From Paenibacillus thalictri (lineage in GTDB: Bacteria > Bacillota > Bacilli > Paenibacillales > NBRC-103111): a DNA stretch of 64,000 bases. Below the pieces are notes generated by a model. It was not told the DNA's origin, did not search any database, and was given only the letters and a program-made list of their open reading frames with translations. The position numbers were made by a program, and so were the translations under genes. Each line of letters begins with the position of its first letter. Within the stretch, counting starts at the first letter, position 1. The stretch lies in NCBI RefSeq assembly GCF_004307995.1, contig NZ_SIRE01000016.1, forward strand, positions 181,055 to 245,054, in the 5' to 3' direction. This document shows, piece after piece, positions 9,048 through 17,383 of the stretch.

Positions 9048-9984
9048 TCAGCATTTTTTCCACTTCTTCACGTACCCGGTTTCGAAACGATACAGGCTCC
9101 AGCACAACAACGCCTGCTCCCCAGCTTAATATCGACGGCAGCAGCTCCTCGGGACGGCGCACCCGAAACGTAAACAGACACCCCTCCGGACGATCCTCCG
9201 CATCTTCCATAAAAAAGTTGTTCGATTCCTTAAGTTTATCGGCAATACCGGCATCGGCCAGCACACGTATGATGGTGTTCCGGTCATCCAGCGGCTGATA
9301 CCGGTGCAGGACAAAATCGGCCGGACGCTGGAACGTTTCGTCCAGCATCGTCAAACCGCTCATGCGCGATAAGCGGAAATGGCGCAGATCCTGTCTCAGA
9401 TCGCATTTTGCGATCAGCAACCATGCGCCGTGCGTAAACACAAGCCCATAAGGCGCAGCTGTGCGAACGCTGTCGCGTCGCCCGTCGTCGCCGGGAATTT
9501 TTTTGGAGTAATCAAATTTGACCTTTCTTTCCTCCAATACGGCGGTCCGCAGCACCTCAAGGCATTTCTTTTCGTTCGAATCCGTAAAGGTATCGCCAAG
9601 GGCCAGCAGCCGGATCGATGAATGCACCCGGGACACCTCGCTGCGGACGCCATCGGGCAGGACGGCTTCGATCTTGCCACGGGCCGACTGCACTTTACGT
9701 CCATAACTGGCATCAAACCGCTGCTCCACAAAATCAGCGCCGATCAGCAGCGTAACGGCTTCCTCAACAGTTAAACTTACGGGCGGCAGGAAATACCCTT
9801 CCATCAAGGAGTACCCTATGCCGGGCGCGCCGACGACCGGGACTCCCCCTTCGCTTAAAGCCTGAATATCCCGGTAAATAGTGCGGACGCTTGTTTCGAA
9901 TACTGCCGCCAAATCCTCCGCTCTCATTTGCTTTTTACGCTGCAGTTCAAGGACGATGGCCAACATGCGATCCGTTTTATTCAT
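9037..9984 (-). CDS. YafY-family transcriptional regulator (HTH plus WYL)
   Basis: DNA-binding regulator, 315 residues. The N-terminal HTH_11 domain (residues 1-60; TSVRTIYRDIQAL is the recognition helix) is followed by a WYL ligand-sensing domain, in which the motif reads W-L-L (GAWLLIAK), and a C-terminal WCX region. The start at 9984 (MNKTDRML) is preceded by AAGGAAGGAG; the open frame continues 132 bases upstream but enters the divergent gene. It probably controls itself and the divergent DUF4395 gene and/or the downstream DinB gene. A palindromic site lies in the shared promoter region. Confidence 0.88.
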   Translation of the reverse strand: MNKTDRMLAIVLELQRKKQMRAEDLAAVFETSVRTIYRDIQALSEGGVPVVGAPGIGYSLMEGYFLPPVSLTVEEAVTLLIGADFVEQRFDASYGRKVQSARGKIEAVLPDGVRSEVSRVHSSIRLLALGDTFTDSNEKKCLEVLRTAVLEERKVKFDYSKKIPGDDGRRDSVRTAAPYGLVFTHGAWLLIAKCDLRQDLRHFRLSRMSGLTMLDETFQRPADFVLHRYQPLDDRNTIIRVLADAGIADKLKESNNFFMEDAEDRPEGCLFTFRVRRPEELLPSILSWGAGVVVLEPVSFRNRVREEVEKMLKRY

Positions 9985-10038
9985 CGAAAAAGCGGCTCCT
10001 TCCTTTGAATCCAAAAGAAAATTGAAGTAAAATAGTGC

Positions 10039-10058
10039 ATATGGCAAACATTCCATAT
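10039..10058. promoter_or_regulatory. Inverted repeat in divergent promoter region (possible WYL operator)
   Basis: ATATGG, eight bases, CCATAT. It lies between the WYL regulator and DUF4395 genes and abuts a TATAAT at about 10057-10062. Assignment to the regulator is by position only. Confidence 0.4.
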
Positions 10059-10094
10059 ATAATTGTAATAACCGATAGGGAAGGAATGAATTAG

Positions 10095-10523
10095 ATGAAC
10101 CAGCCTGCACACTCAATTCCCCGTCCGTTAGTCAGAACAAATCAAGCCTTCATCGTGCTTTCCGTTGTGCTGACATGGATTACGGGAGCTTATTGGATAT
10201 TGCTTTTACCTTTGATCGCGGGACTTGCCGGCATCTTGTTTGATTATAATCCCGTCATTCGTTTAGCCAAAAGATTCCTCACCAAACATCCTTCGGAATA
10301 TACCCCTGAGGATGCCAACCAGCAAAAATTCAACCAATTGATTGCGATCTTTCTGCTTTTTCTTGGATATTTCAGTTTCTTTGTCGGTTGGACGGCATTG
10401 GCCTATATCGCCACCATTATGGTTGCTTTAGCCGCCACCATCGCCATTCTGGGATTTTGCATAGGCTGCTTTATCTATTACCAATGGACGCAATACCGGT
10501 ACCGGAAATCGCGAAAAACGTAA
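10095..10523 (+). CDS. DUF4395 family membrane protein
   Basis: Small membrane protein, 142 residues, with four predicted membrane segments (about 18-34, 37-50, 82-100 and 104-128) and the FDYNPVIRLAKRF motif of DUF4395. The role of this family is unknown; some members sit beside thioredoxin-like or rhodanese genes, which are absent here. GGGAAGGAA lies before the ATG. It is transcribed divergently from the WYL regulator and is closed by a hairpin terminator. Confidence 0.8.
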   Translation: MNQPAHSIPRPLVRTNQAFIVLSVVLTWITGAYWILLLPLIAGLAGILFDYNPVIRLAKRFLTKHPSEYTPEDANQQKFNQLIAIFLLFLGYFSFFVGWTALAYIATIMVALAATIAILGFCIGCFIYYQWTQYRYRKSRKT

Positions 10524-10542
10524 GGACCTCTATTTAAACTTG

Positions 10543-10575
10543 AAGCGAACCCTATCAGACGGGTTCGCTTTTTTT
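10543..10575 (+). terminator. Intrinsic terminator after DUF4395 gene
   Basis: AAGCGAACCC pairs with GGGTTCGCTT around the loop TATCAGAC, followed by a run of T. Confidence 0.88.
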
Positions 10576-10589
10576 CTCCCGGCCTGAAG

Positions 10590-11213
10590 TTATCCGATAT
10601 GCTCAAACAGCAGCTTGCAGTAAACTTCAGACCGCGGCACGATATGCTGCAGGCCGATCTCCCGGCTTTCGCGCTTCCTTCCCTGCGTTTCTTCGTCAAC
10701 AACGATGCCTTCCGCTTGGATAAACGCCCTCTCCCCGTTCAGCAGCTGCTTTAAATCGCTCGTATATACAAAAAACAACCCCGATATCTCGCTCAACTGA
10801 ATTTCATATTCATCAAGCGTTTTGTCGCAAGCATAAACAAACACGTGATGGAATTCCCTGTCAATCAATCCGGTTGCAAGGTAATGCTCCTCCGCAATTC
10901 GGCCGCAGTAGACCAACTCGTCGGCCTGCACCGTTAAACCCAGCTCCTCTTCCAGCTCGCGCAGTCCATCCAACGCGGTTTCGCCGGCTTGAAGGTGTCC
11001 CGCACAGGAGATGTCGAGCGAGTTCGGATGTGTATCCTTGTCCTTGTGCCGCAGCTGAAGCAGAACACGCTCCTCCCCGCCGGGCGTTTTGTTTACAATC
11101 CAGCAGTGGAACGTCTGGTGCCACAGTCCCTTCGCATGCACATTGCGCCGCGTATCGGTCCCGATTCGCTCCATCTGTTCGTTAAAAATATCGAATAGTT
11201 CATCCTGCGACAT
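10590..11213 (-). CDS. Nudix hydrolase (isopentenyl-diphosphate isomerase-like subgroup)
   Basis: Predicted to hydrolyse a nucleoside-diphosphate-X or similar pyrophosphate; the substrate is not determinable. The 207-residue protein has the Nudix box at about residues 71-92: G-H-L-Q-A-G-E, then RELEEELGL. By my count only six residues, not seven, separate the first Glu from the Arg, as I recall for this IDI-like subgroup. The N-terminus (RRNVHAKGLWHQTFHCWI) is also typical of that subgroup. The ATG is followed by SQDELFDIFNE. The LysR gene lies 51 bases upstream on the same strand. Confidence 0.85.
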   Translation of the reverse strand: MSQDELFDIFNEQMERIGTDTRRNVHAKGLWHQTFHCWIVNKTPGGEERVLLQLRHKDKDTHPNSLDISCAGHLQAGETALDGLRELEEELGLTVQADELVYCGRIAEEHYLATGLIDREFHHVFVYACDKTLDEYEIQLSEISGLFFVYTSDLKQLLNGERAFIQAEGIVVDEETQGRKRESREIGLQHIVPRSEVYCKLLFEHIG

Positions 11214-11264
11214 CTTTTCTCCTCCTAAATGTTGTTGTAATCATAGTAACTTCGTGCCTCCGGA

Positions 11265-12176
11265 TCACCCCAAAGACCGTTGCGAACGCTCCGTAACGCC
11301 TTGAATAAATGACTGCAATTCGCCGATAAATAACTTTGCCGCTTGCCCCATAAACTTGTCCTTTCGATGGATGATGCAAATATCTTGGCTGGGTGTAGGA
11401 TCAAGCAGCGTAACCGCCGAGATGTTATCGCGGTCCAGATATTCAAGCAGCATCCGCGGAAGAATGGACGCTCCGATCCCCTGCTCGACTAAGGACAGGA
11501 GTATCGATAACGTTGAGGTTACAATCGGATTGTAGATGGATATTCCTTTTTCCTGACAGCAAGTGTGGAAAACCTTTGTGATCTGGTGTTCCGGGCCAAA
11601 CATGACCATTTTCAGCTGCTGCAGTTGTTCGAAAGGGACCGCCTTCGATATGGCAAACGGGTGATCCGAACGAATCGCTAAAGCAAACTCCTCGTGGAAC
11701 AAAGGAATGACGGCAATCCGGTCGTCCGGATTTTGGGGCATCGTGGTCACTCCAAGGTCTCTTGTTCCGTCGATCACTTGCCCATACACATCCATGGTCT
11801 CCGTTACACTTATTGAAAGCTTCGGATACGCAAGATGGAAATTGATTAGCAGCGAATCAAAGAGCAAATCCCCATCGCCGGGGAGAATCCCGATATCGAG
11901 TTTGCCGCCCTCCATTCGTTTAAGATCGGTTATCGCTCCTTTTACGTAATCGATGCGTTCAAAGATGAGCTGACATTGCTCCAGCAAAATCTTACCGGCA
12001 TCCGTAAGAGCGATCCGTTTGCCGATGCGGTCAAATAAAGGCAGCCCCAGCTCGTTCTCCAAAAACTTGATCTGCTGGCTAAGATTTGATTGCGTGGTGC
12101 ACAGGTTCTCTGCCGCCCTCGAGAAATGCATCTCTTTACAAACGGCAGTAAAATATTCAAGCTGTCTCAGCTCCAT
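11265..12176 (-). CDS. LysR-family transcriptional regulator
   Basis: 303 residues. The N-terminal winged helix-turn-helix (1-60: LRQLEYFTAVCKEMHFSRAA, TQSNLSQQI) is followed by a LysR substrate-binding fold. It is divergent from a DinB-fold gene; the 203-base gap holds a LysR-type inverted repeat. Such regulators usually control the divergent gene and their own, so the DinB and alpha/beta-hydrolase genes are likely targets. Confidence 0.9.
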   Translation of the reverse strand: MELRQLEYFTAVCKEMHFSRAAENLCTTQSNLSQQIKFLENELGLPLFDRIGKRIALTDAGKILLEQCQLIFERIDYVKGAITDLKRMEGGKLDIGILPGDGDLLFDSLLINFHLAYPKLSISVTETMDVYGQVIDGTRDLGVTTMPQNPDDRIAVIPLFHEEFALAIRSDHPFAISKAVPFEQLQQLKMVMFGPEHQITKVFHTCCQEKGISIYNPIVTSTLSILLSLVEQGIGASILPRMLLEYLDRDNISAVTLLDPTPSQDICIIHRKDKFMGQAAKLFIGELQSFIQGVTERSQRSLG

Positions 12177-12271
12177 TCTTAAGAAGCCCCTTCCTTAAAG
12201 CAACCATCCTGTTTCCATTATAGCGGATATTTCCATATACCCCAATGTTCTGAATGTTATCATTACTGAAA

Positions 12272-12288
12272 CCGATCACTCTCATCGG
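12272..12288. promoter_or_regulatory. Inverted repeat, possible LysR box
   Basis: CCGAT, seven bases, ATCGG, located between the divergent LysR and DinB genes. Functional assignment is by position and symmetry only. Confidence 0.4.
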
Positions 12289-12379
12289 AATCTCGCGATT
12301 GTTGCTTCACAGCAGCCAAGATACACTGAGGATGTAAAAAACGAAACACAAACAACCATTATCGGGAGGCGTTGTAATC

Positions 12380-12844
12380 ATGTCACAATCGATCGTTAAT
12401 TCCGGAAGCATTTTGCGTCAAATCGTTATCGGGCAGCTGCAGAACGTACCGGAGAATCAATTGGATATTCAACCGGAAGGCTTTCGTAATACCATTCGCT
12501 GGAACATCGGCCATATGATTTTTTGGATGGATCGATATTCCACTTTCGCCTTCGGATCGCCGTCCACCATTCCAGCCGTATACGAAAACTTATTTAATAG
12601 CGGAACAAAACCCGCGGATTGGAAGATCGCTCCGCCGCCAAAGGAAGAATTGATTCAATTGCTGGCGGCTCAGCTTGCCCGTTTCTCCGAACTGACACCT
12701 GAAATGCTGGACAAACATTTGCAAACGCCGTTTGAGATGGGGCCGTTCCAATTCGGCACATCGGGCGAATTATTCAACTTCGCTCTGATGCACGAAGCTA
12801 TTCACCTTGGAGTCATTTCGAGCCAGATCAAGTTGATCTCTTAG
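12380..12844 (+). CDS. DinB-fold protein
   Basis: 154-residue member of the DinB superfamily. The metal-ligand pattern is His45 (WNIGHMIFW), His138 and His142 (MHEAIHLG). GGGAGG lies about ten bases before the ATG. It is divergent from the LysR regulator and about 100 bases upstream of an alpha/beta hydrolase, with a GC-rich hairpin between them. The substrate is unknown. Confidence 0.83.
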   Translation: MSQSIVNSGSILRQIVIGQLQNVPENQLDIQPEGFRNTIRWNIGHMIFWMDRYSTFAFGSPSTIPAVYENLFNSGTKPADWKIAPPPKEELIQLLAAQLARFSELTPEMLDKHLQTPFEMGPFQFGTSGELFNFALMHEAIHLGVISSQIKLIS

Positions 12845-12865
12845 AGGCTCTGCTGTCGCCTAACG

Positions 12866-12916
12866 GTGCAGCGCGGCCGCTGTCTGCAAGCTGCGAACGG
12901 CGGGCCGCGCATGCAC
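12866..12916. repeat. Large GC-rich inverted repeat between DinB and hydrolase genes
   Basis: GTGCAGCGCGGCC (from 12866) pairs with GGCCGCGCATGCAC (to 12916) around an 18-24 base loop. There is no T run, so it is not a standard terminator. It could be an mRNA-stabilising or processing hairpin, or a dispersed palindromic element. Confidence 0.6.
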
Positions 12917-12947
12917 CAAATTCATATAATCGGGAGGAAATGTACAG

Positions 12948-13724
12948 ATGCCAACGTTTATCTCCAATGGAACTGAGCTTTTTTATGAGCAGGAAGGTGC
13001 CGGTTTTCCTTTAGTAATGCTTCATGGGCTCATGGGCAGCAGCATGACGTTAAAACATGAAATGGGACACTTCAAAGCGCATTTTCGAGTCACTGCCTTA
13101 GATTCGCGCGGACATGGAAAATCGCATAAACCGCCCCACTACACACTGGAAGATCATGTTCAAGATGTGATCGCGCTGCTCGATTTTCTGGGTATTGAAG
13201 CAGCGTATCTTCTTGGAGTATCGATGGGGAGTTATATTGCGCAAGGAGTTGCCATCGCAATACCCGAGAGGATAAAAAAACTTGTGCTTATCGTACCGAA
13301 AAGCAATGGAAAAACATCCTCCATGCAGCAGCTTTTCGAGCGGCATGCAGATGAAATGAAAGATCTCACGACCGAACAAAAATTCAGTCACGTTTTCAAT
13401 TACATGTTTCATAACGATGCTGCGGTTCAGAATGCGATGAGTGAATGGCAGCAAGAGCATGCGATGTTGACCGATCCCAAAGAGCAAGCCGCCGCGAACA
13501 AAGCGCTTGAAGGTTTTGATTACCGCACTGATCTAAAGAAGATCAGGGCTCGTACATTAGTTATTAGCGGCAAATTCGACGGCCTGAATCCGCCGGAACG
13601 GGGAAAAGAAATCGCCGCATTAATTCCCAATTCCACCTTCGCCGAATTTGAAGTTTCCGGCCATGCGCCGAGTATAGAAGAACCTGAACGTTTTATGGCT
13701 GAGGTCTTGAATTTCCTTATTTGA
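12948..13724 (+). CDS. Alpha/beta-fold hydrolase
   Basis: Cytoplasmic hydrolase of the alpha/beta superfamily, 258 residues. The catalytic triad is visible: Ser92 in GVSMG, Asp211 in GKFDGLNPP and His239 in SGHAP. The oxyanion motif is HG at 26-27 and a cap domain lies at about 120-190. GGGAGG precedes the ATG. Similar proteins include 3-oxoadipate enol-lactonases and haloperoxidase-like esterases; no neighbour points to a specific pathway. It probably shares an operon with the preceding DinB gene. Confidence 0.88.
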   Translation: MPTFISNGTELFYEQEGAGFPLVMLHGLMGSSMTLKHEMGHFKAHFRVTALDSRGHGKSHKPPHYTLEDHVQDVIALLDFLGIEAAYLLGVSMGSYIAQGVAIAIPERIKKLVLIVPKSNGKTSSMQQLFERHADEMKDLTTEQKFSHVFNYMFHNDAAVQNAMSEWQQEHAMLTDPKEQAAANKALEGFDYRTDLKKIRARTLVISGKFDGLNPPERGKEIAALIPNSTFAEFEVSGHAPSIEEPERFMAEVLNFLI

Positions 13725-13730
13725 CTTGGC

Positions 13731-13753
13731 GGCAAAGCAAAGTCTTGCCTTTT
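13731..13753 (+). terminator. Weak intrinsic terminator after hydrolase gene
   Basis: GGCAA, nine bases, TTGCC and TTTT, starting seven bases after the stop codon. Confidence 0.55.
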
Positions 13754-13840
13754 CACTTCGCGCAACCATTTCCACTTTATCCCTTTATGGATTCGTAATA
13801 TAATGACATTAAATTTCGCACCTAGCTTATACAGGCAAGT

Positions 13841-13859
13841 TTTTCATCAATGATGAAAA
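13841..13859. promoter_or_regulatory. Perfect inverted repeat upstream of hxlR-type gene
   Basis: TTTTCATCA, one base, TGATGAAAA. It lies about 80 bases before the HxlR start and is a good candidate for its autoregulatory operator. Confidence 0.5.
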
Positions 13860-13940
13860 TAGCGCTAGTTTAAGGAAATCCAAGAGTTTGGTTATTACGG
13901 GTTTGCACCAAAATCATTTGCAGAGGAAGGTGAATGTAGC

Positions 13941-14303
13941 ATGTTGGAAGAGAGCGAGTCGCCATGCCATTACCGCAGAGCCCTGGAGGTCGTTTCAAGC
14001 AAATGGACGGTGCTTGTTTTCTATGAGCTGGAATTCGGCAAGAAGCGTTACAGCGACTTGAAGAAGCGGATTGAAGGCGTGACGCAAAAGATGCTCACCC
14101 AAACGCTGCGCCAACTGGAAAGAGACGGTCTTGTCGTTCGTTATGTGTATCCGACCGTCCCTCCTACCGTTGAATATGAGCTGACGCCTTTAGGTGAAAC
14201 TTTGATTGAACCGATGCGTGTGCTGCACAGATGGACCGATGCTCACTACGATTCCGTGCTGAAAGCAAGAAGTGTGTTTGACCAAGACAATTCATCACCG
14301 TGA
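13941..14303 (+). CDS. HxlR-family transcriptional regulator
   Basis: 120-residue winged-helix regulator of the HxlR (MarR-like) family. It has the conserved Cys9 (SPCHYRRALEVVSSKWT), the winged helix (KRYSDLKKRIEGVTQKMLTQTLRQLERDGLV) and the GETLIEPM helix. AGAGGAAGG lies upstream of the ATG. Members often respond to electrophiles or aldehydes through the N-terminal cysteine. It is convergent with an esterase gene and shares a terminator region with it. Confidence 0.92.
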   Translation: MLEESESPCHYRRALEVVSSKWTVLVFYELEFGKKRYSDLKKRIEGVTQKMLTQTLRQLERDGLVVRYVYPTVPPTVEYELTPLGETLIEPMRVLHRWTDAHYDSVLKARSVFDQDNSSP

Positions 14304-14329
14304 GCTTGCCGCAAGCAAAGCTCTTTTTT
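14302..14329 (+). terminator. Intrinsic terminator after HxlR gene
   Basis: GAGCTT, ten bases, AAGCTC, followed by six T. Confidence 0.8.
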
Positions 14330-15246
14330 CATTTCAGTCTTTGAAGTTCCTCGTTGATTAGCGCATACACTTCATGACCGTCTTCAAATACATCCGTCAT
14401 GGCATAAAACATATGGATCATGCCGGGATAGCGTTTTTGCACGACGCGAACGCCATTTTGCGCCAACGTTTGACCGTACCTTTCACCCTCATCGCGCAGC
14501 GGATCGTATTCTGCAGTCACCACTAACGCAGGGGCTACTCCGGTTACGTCACCCAGCAGCGGCGAAGCGAGAGGATCGGTTTTTTCGGCATCCGAATTCA
14601 GATAGTGACCGGCGCAATATTCGAGCAGCGCAGTCTCAAGGAAATAACCGGAACCGTACGTGCGCTTCGACTCATAATCTCCGGACCAGTCGGTCAACGG
14701 GCTAAGCAATATTTGATGGGCGATGGAGAAGGTTCCGCGTTGCCTGGCTTGCTGGGCCACAATAGCGGCCAAATTGCCTCCGACACTCTCACCGGCTACT
14801 GACATTTTCGATGGGTCAAAACCCAGCGCAGCAGCGTTATCGTACACCCACTGCGCGGCATAGACAGCTTCGTCGACAGGTACCGGAAATTTATGCTCCG
14901 GGGCAAGACGGTAGTCGACGGAGACGACGGCATGGCCGGTTTCTGCCGCCAGCTTGCCGCACATCGGGTCGTAGTGCTCCATTCTGTTAAAGACGAATCC
15001 CCCGCCATGGTAGAATACGATCACGGGCAACTCCCGCTGTTTACTCGGACGGTAAATTCTAGCGGCTAACGTTCCGTGCGGGCCGTCCAATTGAACATCT
15101 TCTGTATCGGCCAGATTCACGTGATCGGAGATCATATTGGCTACAACAACTTTTCTGATTTCCTCAGGCGACAAATTATGCAGAGACGGAAATCCGGCTA
15201 TATCCGCTAAAAATTTTTTTGTTGCTTCCGGCATCCGGTTGTTCAT
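14329..15246 (-). CDS. Alpha/beta hydrolase, hormone-sensitive-lipase-like esterase
   Basis: Predicted carboxylesterase, 305 residues. HSL-family signatures: the HGGGF oxyanion motif (YHGGGFVF), nucleophile Ser in GESVGG (the usual Ala replaced by Val), catalytic Asp in EYDPLRDEG and His in MIHMFY. The start at 15246 (MNNRMPEA) is chosen because AGAAGGA sits in front of it; an ATG seven codons upstream has no ribosome site. It is convergent with the HxlR regulator. The substrate is unknown. Confidence 0.9.
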   Translation of the reverse strand: MNNRMPEATKKFLADIAGFPSLHNLSPEEIRKVVVANMISDHVNLADTEDVQLDGPHGTLAARIYRPSKQRELPVIVFYHGGGFVFNRMEHYDPMCGKLAAETGHAVVSVDYRLAPEHKFPVPVDEAVYAAQWVYDNAAALGFDPSKMSVAGESVGGNLAAIVAQQARQRGTFSIAHQILLSPLTDWSGDYESKRTYGSGYFLETALLEYCAGHYLNSDAEKTDPLASPLLGDVTGVAPALVVTAEYDPLRDEGERYGQTLAQNGVRVVQKRYPGMIHMFYAMTDVFEDGHEVYALINEELQRLK

Positions 15247-15380
15247 ATTCGATTCCTTCTTTCGCATTTTTTATTTTGTTTTTGTTCCGTGAGCTAACAA
15301 TAACTCATATTTTCTTCATGCAGAAGAAGGCACTTTAAAGTGGCTTACCTACTTAAAAGTGGCTTTTTTGCTGAACAAAT

Positions 15381-15430
15381 AAAAACAGCCGCAGATTAGG
15401 TCATTGGGTCACCTAATCCGCCGCCGCTTT
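15381..15430 (-). terminator. Intrinsic terminator after LysR gene, probably bidirectional
   Basis: The long stem GCGGCGGCGGATTAGGT pairs with ACCTAATCTGCGGCTG and is followed on the minus strand by TTTTT; the plus strand also ends in a T run. Confidence 0.85.
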
Positions 15431-15456
15431 TTTGTGGGCGATTCCATTTCTTAATC

Positions 15457-16350
15457 TTACACATTTGGGTCATCAGACAGCTCCTGCTTGAGATAGCGGT
15501 AAAACTTCATACAAGCACGGTTGGAAGAAGACGCTGAGGGTTTGGAGAGGATGCCGAAAAGCATATCGATAGGATCGCCTTGCAATGGGCGAACCGTCGT
15601 TCCGGCGGGAGCCGGCTGCAAAGCGATGGTCGGCACAAGCGCAATGCCCAATCCTGCAGCAACAAAATATGGCAATGCCGCCATGCTGCCGATCTCCATC
15701 GTCTCCAGCCGAGTATGGCCTAGCTCCCGCAGTACCGTCTCCAGCTTCCTCCGGTACGGGCAAGTCGCCGCCGTAATCAGCAGACGGTGCTCCGTCATGT
15801 CCAGCGGCGATACGGCATCCTGCAGGGCGAGCGGATGGTTGTGCGGCATAATTACCGCAAACGGTTCGCGGAACAGCGGCTCAAAAAATAATCCAGAGCT
15901 TATCTCAGGCGTCGAGCACAACGCCAAATCAAGCTCCCCGCTATCAAGCCTTTCGCTTAATACCGGGGTACTCGCCACATCGACGGTCAAGCGAATTTTG
16001 GGATACCGCGAAGAAAATCCACTTAATACTGCCGGCAGACGGCAGCTTGCCGTAGGTTCGGTCACGCCAAGCCGAATCGAACCCGCTTCGCCTGACTGCA
16101 GAGCTGCCATATCGGCCTGCACCTGCTCCATCTGGTTTACGATTTGCACGCATTGCTCGTAAAACAGCCGCCCGGCTTCCGTTAACCCGAGCTTCTTCCC
16201 GCGTTCAATAAGCTGCACGCCTAAATCGGATTCAAGCTTCTGCATTTGCATGGTAACGGTCGACTGCGCATAATTCATTTCTTCGGCTGCTCTGTTGAAG
16301 CTGCCGTATTTTACGATCAGCTGAAACGTTTTTAATGTTTTCAGATCCAT
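15457..16350 (-). CDS. LysR-family transcriptional regulator
   Basis: 297 residues with an N-terminal winged helix (LKTLKTFQLIVKYGSFNRAA, AQSTVTMQMQKLE) and a type 2 periplasmic-binding-like effector domain. It is divergent from an SDR gene across a 122-base gap containing a perfect eight-base inverted repeat, the expected layout for a LysR regulator controlling its divergent neighbour. Confidence 0.92.
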   Translation of the reverse strand: MDLKTLKTFQLIVKYGSFNRAAEEMNYAQSTVTMQMQKLESDLGVQLIERGKKLGLTEAGRLFYEQCVQIVNQMEQVQADMAALQSGEAGSIRLGVTEPTASCRLPAVLSGFSSRYPKIRLTVDVASTPVLSERLDSGELDLALCSTPEISSGLFFEPLFREPFAVIMPHNHPLALQDAVSPLDMTEHRLLITAATCPYRRKLETVLRELGHTRLETMEIGSMAALPYFVAAGLGIALVPTIALQPAPAGTTVRPLQGDPIDMLFGILSKPSASSSNRACMKFYRYLKQELSDDPNV

Positions 16351-16380
16351 TGCGGTTTTCGAGTCCTCTGTTCAGTTTTT

Positions 16381-16406
16381 TTGAATTAGCTATTCAGTTA
16401 ATTCAA
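16381..16406. promoter_or_regulatory. Inverted repeat, probable LysR operator
   Basis: TTGAATTA, ten bases, TAATTCAA. It sits 30 bases upstream of the LysR start and 66 bases upstream of the divergent SDR start. Confidence 0.6.
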
Positions 16407-16472
16407 TTATACAAATAAACGAAAGCGGCTTACAATCATATATATCAATGAATGTTAAGGGGCTGACTGCAC

Positions 16473-17213
16473 ATGAAATTGGAAAACAAAGTAGCGCTGG
16501 TTACGGGAGGCGGAACAGGCATTGGCAGAGCCGTCTGCCTTGAGCTTGCTGCGCGCGGCGCAGCGGTTGTCGTCAACTACTCGCGATCCAAGGAAGATGC
16601 GGAAGAAACGGTGAACCTCATCACCGCCGAGGGTGGACGCGCCATCGCGCTGCAAGCCAATGTCTCCCGGGACACGGAGGTAAGAGGTATGGTCGAAGCG
16701 GCGGTCCGGCAATTCGGGACCGTAGACTTGCTCGTGAATAATGCCGGGATCACGCGGCACATCGCTTTTGAAGATTTGGAAGCGGCAACGGAGCAAATAT
16801 GGGATGAGTTATATGCCGTCAATGTCAAGGGCATGTACTTCTGCGCGCGAGCTGCCGCGCCTTATATGAGAACAAGCGGCCAAGGCGCGATCGTCAATAT
16901 CGGCAGTATCGCCGGCCAAACCGGTTTAGGTTCGTCGCTTCCTTACGCCGTATCAAAAGCCGCCGTTCATGGTTTGACGAAATCGCTGGCCCACGCCCTC
17001 GCTCCCGCTATTCGTGTCAATTGCGTCGTGCCCGGAGCCGTCCTGACCCGCTGGTGGTCCGACAGAGAAGACCGGATGGAGCAGCTCGCCCCCCATCTCC
17101 CGCTCCGGCGCATATCGGCAGCTGAAGATATCGCAGGCATGGTATGTGCAGTGTTGGAACAGGAGGCGATGACGGGTCAAATCATTACCGTGGATAGCGG
17201 ACAGACATTGTAA
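16473..17213 (+). CDS. Short-chain dehydrogenase/reductase (FabG-like)
   Basis: NAD(P)-dependent oxidoreductase, 246 residues. It has the cofactor motif TGGGTGIG (11-18), NNAG (89-92) and the catalytic tetrad Asn117, Ser145, Tyr158 and Lys162 (YAVSK). The FabG-like topology gives no specific substrate; acetoacetyl-CoA or sugar-alcohol dehydrogenase roles are both possible. It is divergent from, and probably controlled by, the adjacent LysR protein. Confidence 0.9.
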   Translation: MKLENKVALVTGGGTGIGRAVCLELAARGAAVVVNYSRSKEDAEETVNLITAEGGRAIALQANVSRDTEVRGMVEAAVRQFGTVDLLVNNAGITRHIAFEDLEAATEQIWDELYAVNVKGMYFCARAAAPYMRTSGQGAIVNIGSIAGQTGLGSSLPYAVSKAAVHGLTKSLAHALAPAIRVNCVVPGAVLTRWWSDREDRMEQLAPHLPLRRISAAEDIAGMVCAVLEQEAMTGQIITVDSGQTL

Positions 17214-17383
17214 CGCTGCGTTTGACGCCACGTGTACATTTCACATTCAGACGGCCGGAGGTGTGACCTGAACAATGGGCATAAGCATGAGCGTAACTTG
17301 AATATCCGCCCCGCCACATTGGCATGCCCGTTTCGAGTCGAATAACCTTGGAGAGCGTTGGAGGAAAATCGGACTTCAGCGCT

